This document shows positions 57,559 to 64,000 of a stretch of DNA of 64,000 nt, in pieces. This DNA is from Nitratireductor sp. GISD-1A_MAKvit (GTDB lineage: Bacteria > Pseudomonadota > Alphaproteobacteria > Rhizobiales > Rhizobiaceae). The stretch's first letter is position 1; every line of letters begins with the position of its first letter. The notes below the pieces were generated by a model. It ran no database searches. It saw only the letters and a list, made by a program, of their open reading frames with translations, and was not told where the DNA came from. The DNA is taken from contig NZ_CP161920.1 of the NCBI RefSeq assembly GCF_040819555.1, positions 1 through 64,000 of the forward strand, in the 5' to 3' direction. Made by a program: the position numbers and the translations under genes.

Positions 57559-59074
57559 TCACTTCCACCTGGCGTGGAAGAAGCGCGGCAGTTCGTCGAC
57601 CGAGGGGGAGAACTCGAGGTTCTTGTTGTAGGCATAGCCCATCACCACAGTATGCATCGGCACCCAGTATGCCCGTTCGGTGATCAGCTTGATGGCCTCT
57701 GCATATAGCTCCTTGCGCTTCTCCTGATCCGCCGTTGCCGCAGCCTCCGCCACCAGAGCATTGACCTCCTCATCGCCAAAACCGTCATTGGCCGCGCCAT
57801 TGAAGAAGTTGCCGATGGACGCGTCGGAATCTCCAATGGAAAACGATCCAGCATCGCCATACCAAAGGTCGATTTTCGCTTCCCTCCAGGCGGAAAAGGA
57901 GGCGCGGGCCTGAAGCATCTCGAGATTGGCCTTTACGCCGACCTCTGCGAGATAGGATTGCACAGCTTCCGCGCGGGGGCCGGTCACGATAAGAGGACAT
58001 GTCGAACGACAGACCATCCTCATAGCCGGCTTCTTTCAAGAGCGCGCGTGCTTTCTCCGGATCGTATTCATAGACCACCGCTTGATCGGTATCGCAGCCG
58101 AACTGGGCAGGGTAACAGGGCACGTCAAGCCGGACACCGTCACCGCCAACCAGCTCCTTGACGATCGTGTCGCGATCGATGGCGTGGTTGAGTGCCTGCC
58201 GGACCCGTAGATCTGCCAGAGGCGTGTTTTCGTTCTTGCGGCCCGCGGCGTCGATCAGGATCATCGCGATGCGCATGGTCGACCCAAGTTCGACATTCAG
58301 AGTCGGAACTGCCTGCAGTTGCGGCACCTGGTCTGCCGGCAGATTCCACATCCAGTCCACGCTGCCGCCAATGACCTCGGCGATCTGGGTGGCAACATCA
58401 GGAATGGTGCGGATCTTCAAGGTCTTGATGGAAGGCGTGCCCTTGCCACCACCTTCGTAGTAATCCTCATGCGCTTTCAAGAGCAGTTCATTGCCACTGC
58501 TGGATTCGATCCGATAGGGGCCTGTTCCGATCGGCTTCTGTCCGAACGCTTTCATGCCGACTTCCTGATAGTAGTCGGACGGGTAGATCGGCAGTGAATT
58601 CGCGATGTACTCGAGCGCTACAGGAAATGGTTTTTTGGAGACGATCCGCACCGTGTGATCATCAACCTTTTCCACCCGGTCGATCCAGTCGATGCTGGAC
58701 ATGTAGCGCGTGCCGGTTTCCGGATTGCCATAGGTTTCGAGGGTGAACACCACATCATCGGCCGTGAAGTCAGACCCGTCATGAAACGTCACCCCTTTCC
58801 GCAGCTTGAACTCCCAGGTGAGATCATCGATGCGGTTCCACTCCGTGGCCAGTAGCGGCTTGTACTCAAACGTGGCCGGATCCCGGTATATGAGCATGTC
58901 ATAGATGTGCCTGGTGAGAACAAGGCCGTCACGCGAAGCATTGATATACCCGTCGAAGTTCGGGAACTCTTCCTTCAGAGCAACTGTCAGTGTGGAGTCT
59001 TCCGCCGAAGCATAGGCAGGCGCAGCGCCCCCAAGCAGAAGAACAGCGGCGCCGGCAAGCAGAATTGATTTCAT
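57559..59074 (-). pseudogene. Peptide/dipeptide ABC transporter substrate-binding protein, frameshifted as sequenced
   Basis: Periplasmic SBP family 5 (DppA/OppA type). A signal peptide (KSILLAGAAVLLLGGAAPAYASA) leads into the family motifs LATEWNRIDDLTWEFKLRKGVTFHDGS and PIGTGPYRI. The frame shifts at the GGGGG run 57975-57979; dropping one base joins SYRDRP to RAEAVQSYLAEVGVKANLEM and the C-terminal half to the stop at 57559. It is followed on the same strand by nothing; the M20 amidohydrolase lies upstream. The cognate permease is not adjacent on this strand. Confidence 0.85.
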
Positions 59075-59118
59075 GAACGAACCCCTTGTTTTCTTGTTTG
59101 TGATTTTGTGATGCGTTT

Positions 59119-60348
59119 TCAGGCTGCATCCCGCCTTTCGAGGCTTTGCGGCCCAAGCTCGGCCCCCACCAGAGAAACCCAGTATGCCACGCCGAGCGGA
59201 ATGATCTCATCGTTGAAATCGTAAAGCGGTGTGTGGAGGTTGTTGAACTTTCCGTCTTGTCCGACCCCGTTCCCGAGCATCATGAAACAGCCCGGTCTCT
59301 GCTGCAGCATATAGGAGAAGTCCTCACCGGCGGTAATGGGTGTCAGCCTGTCATTCACCTGGTCCTTGCCGACGAGGTCGGCCGCAGCTTCCACCGCGAT
59401 CTGCACCTGTTCGTCATGGTTGACCAGCGAAGGATAACCCCGCTCGTAGTTCACCAGTGCCGTGCAGCCATAAGCCTGTGCCGATGCCGTGGCGATCTCG
59501 TTCAGCCGCTTTTCGAGCAGACCCCGCACATCGGGGTCGTAACTGCGCGCGGTTCCGCAGACGACAGCCTCGGAAGGGATGACATTGGTCACCCCCGGTT
59601 CGCCCGCCTGAATGTGCCCGATGCTAAGCACGGCGCTCTCGAGTGCGGGTACGCTACGACCGATGATCGATTGAAGCGCGGGGATAAAATGGCCAAGCGG
59701 CATTGTCGGATCGGTGCTCAGGTGCGGACCCGAACCGCCGTGGCCACCGGTTCCCTGAAATGTAACCGTCCAGCTGTCCGTGGCCGCGAGCATCGCACCA
59801 GGTCGCGTCGCGAACTGACCGACCGGGATGCCCGGCTTGTTGTGCAGCCCATAAACTGCATCCATCGGAAAACGCTCGAAGAGGTTCTCCTCAACCATAA
59901 CACGTCCACCGCCCAGCCCCTCTTCCGCGGGCTGGAATATGAAGTGAACCGTACCACCGAAATCTGGATTTTCGGAAAGATAGTGCGCCGCCCCCAGAAG
60001 CATTGCGGTATGACCATCATGCCCGCAGGCATGCATCTTTCCCCGTTTTTTCGAGGCATAGGGAAGACCGGTCTTCTCGACGATGTCGAGAGCATCCATG
60101 TCGCACCGCAAACCGATCGCACGCTGCCCAGGAAGCCTGCCCTTCAGGCTAGCCACCACGCCGGTGGTCGCTATACCTTCCTCGACCTCAAGCCCCCAGG
60201 CTTTTAGTTTTTCACTGACAAGCGCGGCAGTCTCATGCTCTTCAAAACCGGTTTCGGGATTTGCATGGATAGCATGGCGGATTTCGAGCAACTCGGGGAG
60301 GAGTTTCTCGATTTCCTTCACCAGTTCGTGCTTCAACCTGTCCCCCAT
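59119..60348 (-). CDS. M20-family amidohydrolase (hippurate/N-acyl-amino-acid hydrolase type)
   Basis: Zinc-dependent peptidase M20D enzyme, 409 residues. Metal ligands are visible in MHACGHDGHTAM and QPAEEGLGG, with YGLHNKPG and the C-terminal TPITAGEDFSYML. Such enzymes hydrolyse N-acyl amino acids, indole-3-acetyl-amino acids or hippurate in the cytoplasm. It is upstream of the peptide-binding gene on the same strand, so it probably processes imported acylated peptides or amino acids. No strong ribosome-binding site precedes the ATG at 60348. Confidence 0.88.
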   Translation of the reverse strand: MGDRLKHELVKEIEKLLPELLEIRHAIHANPETGFEEHETAALVSEKLKAWGLEVEEGIATTGVVASLKGRLPGQRAIGLRCDMDALDIVEKTGLPYASKKRGKMHACGHDGHTAMLLGAAHYLSENPDFGGTVHFIFQPAEEGLGGGRVMVEENLFERFPMDAVYGLHNKPGIPVGQFATRPGAMLAATDSWTVTFQGTGGHGGSGPHLSTDPTMPLGHFIPALQSIIGRSVPALESAVLSIGHIQAGEPGVTNVIPSEAVVCGTARSYDPDVRGLLEKRLNEIATASAQAYGCTALVNYERGYPSLVNHDEQVQIAVEAAADLVGKDQVNDRLTPITAGEDFSYMLQQRPGCFMMLGNGVGQDGKFNNLHTPLYDFNDEIIPLGVAYWVSLVGAELGPQSLERRDAA

Positions 60349-60684
60349 TTATGCGCCAGTTCCGGCGAGGCCATCCCGCCGCGGAACTCGAGTTTGCCGG
60401 GCGCAACCCATAAAGGCAAATAAGGTTTTTCATGCCCGCCCTACAAGAATCTTATACGCGAACGCCTGAACTCAACATAGGGGTCGACCTGAAATATGAG
60501 GGAGAGTCAGCATACATCCATAAGATTTCTGCATGGGAAGATGCCTTTAATCTATTTGACCGAATGACAATCAACTCGCTAGCATTCCACCCGCTGTCTT
60601 GAAATTCTCCGCGCACATAGCTGGTTAACGTGCCGAAACATAAGGCAGAAATATAAGCCCAAAGGGCAATAATGGGGGACGGAC
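60349..60684. other. 336-base divergent intergenic region, no gene seen
   Basis: Lies between the divergent M20 gene and the second peptide-binding gene and is AT-richer than its flanks. Promoters for both transcripts must be here, but no clear -35/-10 pair or known operator could be assigned. Confidence 0.4.
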
Positions 60685-62167
60685 GTGATCAAGAGATGCT
60701 TAAAAACACTTGGGGCGGTCACCGCTGCCCTTGCGATAACCGTAGCTTCGGGCTGGGCTCAGTCCATAACCATTGCCATCGGCTCAGAGCCATCCACGCT
60801 CGATCCCCAACTGCGGGATGATGGCGGGGAGCGCCAGGTCAATGACAATATCTACGAGACATTGATGGCCCGCACGCCCGAAGGCGAGTTGGTGCCGGGG
60901 CTCGCCGCGGCAGCCCCTGAGAAGGTTGACGAGACCACCTGGCAGTTCAAACTGCGTGAAGGAATTACCTTTCACAATGGTGAAGCCTTTAATGCCGACG
61001 CTGTTGTTGCCAGTGTGGAGCGCATCATCGACCCGGCCAACAAATCCGAACAGCTTGCCTATCTCGGCACCATAACCGGAGCCAAGAAGGTGGATGACAC
61101 GACCGTGCAGATCACCACCAGTGGGCCCGACCCGATCCTGCCTTCGCGCATGTACTGGATGAAGGTTATCCCACCGGAATACGCCAAGGAAGGTGACCTT
61201 GCGGGCAAGCCGGTGGGGACGGGACCTTACAAATTCGTGGACTGGCAGCACGGCAGCGAAATCAGAATCGAAGCCAACGAGGACTATTGGGGTGGCGCGC
61301 CGGAGATCGATGAAGTCACGTACCGGTTTGTAACCGAAGCCGGTACACGCCTGTCGGGTCTCATGTCCGGTGAATTCGATGTCATCACCAACCTGCTTCC
61401 CGAATACACATCCACCGTGCCGAAATTTGCCGCGGTTGAAGGCCTGGAAACGTCCGTCTTCATTCTCGGTGCGGACAATCCAGTCACCTCCGATCCGAAG
61501 GTCCGCGAAGCCCTGAACCTCGCGATCGACCGCGAAGCGATGGCCAAGAACCTGTTCGAGGGTTACGCGACGGTCGCGAAAGGCCAGCCGATCAATCCCA
61601 AAGCGTTCGGCTACAACCCGGATCTCGAACCCTACCCCTATGACCCGGAGCGCGCGAAGCAGCTGATCGAAGAAGCCGGCGCGACCGGGAAACCACTCAA
61701 GGTGAACGGTGAATCCGGCCGCTGGCTGAAAGACCGCGAGCAGATCGAGGCCGTGGCCGGCTACTGGGCCGAAACCGGTCTCAAAGTGGAAATCATCATC
61801 GAGGAATTCTCGCAGTATCTCGACAGCCTGATGGGCGAAGGGCCTCGCCCGGACTCCATCTTCCTGGCGAACTCCAACGAACTTCTCGATGCCGACCGTG
61901 AATCGACCTTCCTTCTCCACATGGAAGGCCCCGCCTTCTCGAATTCGGACAAGGAGATGACCGAGAAGCTCAGCAAGGGCCCGCACGCTCATCGATGAAG
62001 AACAGCGCGAAGCGCTCTACCACGAAGTCTATGCGGACGTGCGCGAAAAGAACTACCTCGTACCGCTGTTCAATCTTCAGGACATTTACGGCCTTTCCGA
62101 GCGCATGGAATGGCAGCCACGCGTCGATGCCAAACTGCTCGTCTCCGAAATGTCGGTAATCGAGTGA
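60685..62167 (+). pseudogene. Second peptide ABC transporter substrate-binding protein, frameshifted as sequenced near its C-terminus
   Basis: SBP family 5: signal peptide (TLGAVTAALAITVASGWAQS), then TTWQFKLREGITFHNGEAF and PVGTGPYKFVDW. The start is GTG 60685 with GGGGGACGGA upstream. As sequenced the frame stops at 61998; removing one base of GGG at 61977-61979 continues ARTLIDEEQREALYHEVYADV to a TGA at 62165-62167. Two hairpins and then two permease genes follow on the same strand, so this is the main SBP of that transporter. It differs clearly from the minus-strand SBP. Confidence 0.87.
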
Positions 62168-62182
62168 CAAGCTCCAGCGCCG

Positions 62183-62214
62183 GCCGGATCACTGGGGGGC
62201 TACAGTGATCCGGC
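62183..62214 (+). terminator. First of two tandem hairpins after the SBP gene
   Basis: A 12-bp perfect stem (62183-62194 with 62203-62214) just 15 bases after the repaired SBP stop. No U-tract. Strong hairpins here commonly stabilise the SBP mRNA so that more binding protein than permease is made. Confidence 0.55.
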
Positions 62215-62223
62215 TGCCTGAAA

Positions 62224-62255
62224 GCCGGGCGCGGGAAAACCAGACCGCGCCCGGC
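62224..62255 (+). terminator. Second of two tandem hairpins after the SBP gene
   Basis: GCCGGGCGCGG (62224-62234) pairs perfectly with CCGCGCCCGGC (62245-62255). It lies 25 bases before the permease start, again without a U-tract, so it is likely a processing or partial-termination hairpin. Confidence 0.55.
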
Positions 62256-62280
62256 AGCATTCTCAAAGCGTGAGGGGCAA

Positions 62281-63201
62281 ATGAGGGGATACCTGCTGAA
62301 CAGGTTGCTTCAATCGGTGCTGGTGGTGCTGGGCGTAACGACAGTCGTGTTTCTCGTTACCCGCGTCTTCGGCGATCCGGTCAGCCTGATGCTTCCACTT
62401 TCCGCGTCTGCCGAGCAAAAGGCCGCATTCGCTCAGCAGATCGGCCTGGACAAGCCGTTGCTTACCCAGTTCATCCACTTCGCCGGCGACCTTGTTACAC
62501 TGGATTTTGGCGAAAGCCTCTGGCAGCGTCGACCGGTTGTGGAGGTTATCGCGGATCGATTGCCGAACTCCCTATTGCTGGTTTCGGTCGCCCTCGTTTC
62601 AGCCACGTTGCTGGCCATCCCGCTTGGAACAATCGCCGCCCTGAGACCGGACGGATTTTTGGACAAAACCATCGTGGGTGCGGGGCTTCTGGGCCTCTCC
62701 ATGCCCCAGTTCTGGGTCGGGCTCCTTCTTATCGTTGTCTTCTCGGTGAACCTCAAACTCCTGCCCACCTCCGGCATGGCAACCCCGGCGCACATCATCC
62801 TGCCCGCCATAACACTGGCGCTGACACCATTGGCTCGACAGACCATGCTTATCCGGTCGTCGATGATCGATGAGCTGAACAAGCAATATGTGAAAACGGC
62901 TCGCGCCAAGGGCATGCCATTCGGGCGTGTTCTGGGGGCGCATGCGCTGCGAAACACCTGGATCCCGTTCCTTACCCTTGCAGGCTGGGAGTTCGTTCTC
63001 ACACTCGCCGGATACTCGGTGGTCGTTGAAACGGTCTTTTCCTGGCCGGGCCTCGGATTGACCGCAATTCAGGCCATCCAGCGGGGTGACCTCTTTCTTG
63101 TGCAGGGCGTTGTCTTCACCATCGCCGTTCTGATCGTGGTCGTGAACGTCGTGCTCGACATCGTGTTCAGGATGATCGATCCGCGCATAAGGCTGGGTTG
63201 A
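62281..63201 (+). CDS. Peptide ABC transporter permease, DppB family
   Basis: 306-residue inner-membrane permease (six helices). The N-terminal YLLNRLLQSVLVVLGVTTVVFLVTRVFGDP is the DppB/OppB hallmark. The EAA-like loop is VKTARAKGMPFGRVLGAHALRN. GAGGGG precedes the ATG. It ends one base before the second permease start, so the two are coupled, and it follows the second SBP gene. Confidence 0.93.
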   Translation: MRGYLLNRLLQSVLVVLGVTTVVFLVTRVFGDPVSLMLPLSASAEQKAAFAQQIGLDKPLLTQFIHFAGDLVTLDFGESLWQRRPVVEVIADRLPNSLLLVSVALVSATLLAIPLGTIAALRPDGFLDKTIVGAGLLGLSMPQFWVGLLLIVVFSVNLKLLPTSGMATPAHIILPAITLALTPLARQTMLIRSSMIDELNKQYVKTARAKGMPFGRVLGAHALRNTWIPFLTLAGWEFVLTLAGYSVVVETVFSWPGLGLTAIQAIQRGDLFLVQGVVFTIAVLIVVVNVVLDIVFRMIDPRIRLG

Positions 63202-63202
63202 A

Positions 63203-64000
63203 ATGACTGGCGCAGACATCACCTCAAACACGCGGAAACCAGGCCTCTGGCAGGAATGCATCGCCCCCCTTGCCCTTGAACTGTGGCGTGACAAGACAGG
63301 CCTCGTGAGCTTTGTCGTGCTGACGGCGATCATCGCCATGGCGGTGTTTGCTCCCTTGATCGCACCGCACGACCCCGCAGCGCAGAGCATCGCGCACCGA
63401 CTCACCCCGCCGGTCTGGCTGGAACGCGGAGTATGGGCCCATCCCCTCGGCACAGACCATTTGGGGCGGGACGTTCTCTCCCGGATCATCTGGGGGGCAA
63501 GGCTCACTCTTCTGATCGGAGCCTGCGTGGTGCTTTTTGGCGGCGCACTCGGCACTACTGTTGGCCTGTGGGCCGGATACCGCGGAGGGCGAACCGACAA
63601 CATCCTGATGCGCATTGTCGATATTCAGGTTTCCTTTCCCGGAATTCTGCTCATTCTCCTGATCGTATCTGTGATGGGAGCGAGCGTTCTAACCATCATC
63701 GTGGTGCTGTCCCTGACCAACTGGATGGTATTCGCGCGCTTCGTGCGCGGCACCGTCGCCTCTTTGCGCCAGTCCGCCTATGTGGAAGCGGCCGAAATCG
63801 TCGGCTGCCACCCGGCGAGAATCCTCTTTCGGCACATTTTGCCAAACCTCATAACACCACTGCTTGTGCTCTCCATCCTCGAGTTCACGAACATCGTGCT
63901 CGCAGAGGCCGCCATTTCGTTCCTTGGTCTGGGCATACAACCGCCAGCCACAAGCTGGGGGCTCGATATCGCAAGTGGTCGCGATTACATTTTCATCGCC
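63203..64000 (+). CDS. Peptide ABC transporter permease, DppC family (runs off the window)
   Basis: 266 codons are visible without a stop. The product begins MTGADITSNTRKPGLWQ, has the DppC-type first helix (SFVVLTAIIAMAVFAPLIAPHDP), the motif HPLGTDHLGRDVLSRIIWGAR and the EAA loop VEAAEIVGCHPARILFRHILPN. The ATG is two bases after the DppB stop codon begins to close (TGAAATG). ATPase genes (DppD/F) are expected just beyond the window. Confidence 0.93.
   Translation, partial: MTGADITSNTRKPGLWQECIAPLALELWRDKTGLVSFVVLTAIIAMAVFAPLIAPHDPAAQSIAHRLTPPVWLERGVWAHPLGTDHLGRDVLSRIIWGARLTLLIGACVVLFGGALGTTVGLWAGYRGGRTDNILMRIVDIQVSFPGILLILLIVSVMGASVLTIIVVLSLTNWMVFARFVRGTVASLRQSAYVEAAEIVGCHPARILFRHILPNLITPLLVLSILEFTNIVLAEAAISFLGLGIQPPATSWGLDIASGRDYIFIA

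Noticed and set aside
60784..61992. 402-codon open frame opposite the second SBP gene
   Set aside because: Antisense shadow; the SBP on the plus strand has clear family motifs.

Overview
The window reads as the start of an alphaproteobacterial chromosome numbered from dnaA. The order dnaA-dnaN-recF, followed by irr/fabA-fabB-fabI, pnp-rpsO-truB-rbfA-infB-ylxR-nusA-rimP, trmB-metK-HTH-lnt-corC-ybeY-phoH-miaB-plsC-rimI-tsaB, the presence of an Irr-type Fur regulator, and the high GC content point to Hyphomicrobiales (Rhizobiales), most likely Phyllobacteriaceae/Brucellaceae-like. This is inference from gene order and protein style; no database was searched.

Layout. 1-4.9 kb: replication and repair genes plus a MoeB-like adenylyltransferase. 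5-7 kb: a 27-bp inverted repeat, a D-2-hydroxyacid dehydrogenase, a secreted SH3 protein, and Irr. 7.5-11.2 kb: fabA-fabB-fabI and an RsmC-like methyltransferase. 11.3-23.2 kb (minus strand): the rimP-nusA-ylxR-infB-rbfA-truB-rpsO-pnp translation/RNA cluster, with an HWE sensor kinase lying between truB and rpsO. 23.4-34.3 kb (mostly minus): tRNA modification, S-adenosylmethionine synthesis, envelope and ribosome-maturation genes. 34.3-36.5 kb: malate synthase G. 36.7-43.7 kb: a complete cytochrome bd operon (regulator-cydD-cydC-cydA-cydB-cydX) with a near-perfect dyad at its head.

From 43.8 kb the window becomes accessory. It holds an O-antigen-ligase-like gene, then a minus-strand operon (LLM flavin oxidoreductase, BtuF/C/D-type transporter) headed by a clear cobalamin riboswitch, then a 5'-truncated RffA-like sugar aminotransferase. 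The truncation abuts an AT-rich segment that starts a three-gene type I secretion locus: a roughly 1,040-residue secreted glycoside hydrolase with RTX calcium-binding repeats, a PrtD-type ABC exporter and an HlyD-type adaptor. The last 6.5 kb holds peptide-transport genes: an SBP and an M20 amidohydrolase on the minus strand, and a second SBP with two permeases on the plus strand. The second permease runs off the window.

Five otherwise intact genes (metK, phoH, the ligase, both SBPs) each carry a single-base frameshift at a run of G or C. Because metK is normally essential, assembly error is the simplest explanation, and these five are annotated as frameshifted genes rather than as biological losses. 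The strongest candidates for new biology are the LLM oxidoreductase co-transcribed with B12 uptake under a cobalamin riboswitch, and the self-contained RTX-glycoside hydrolase/T1SS locus. No tRNA, rRNA, CRISPR array, insertion sequence or prophage was seen.
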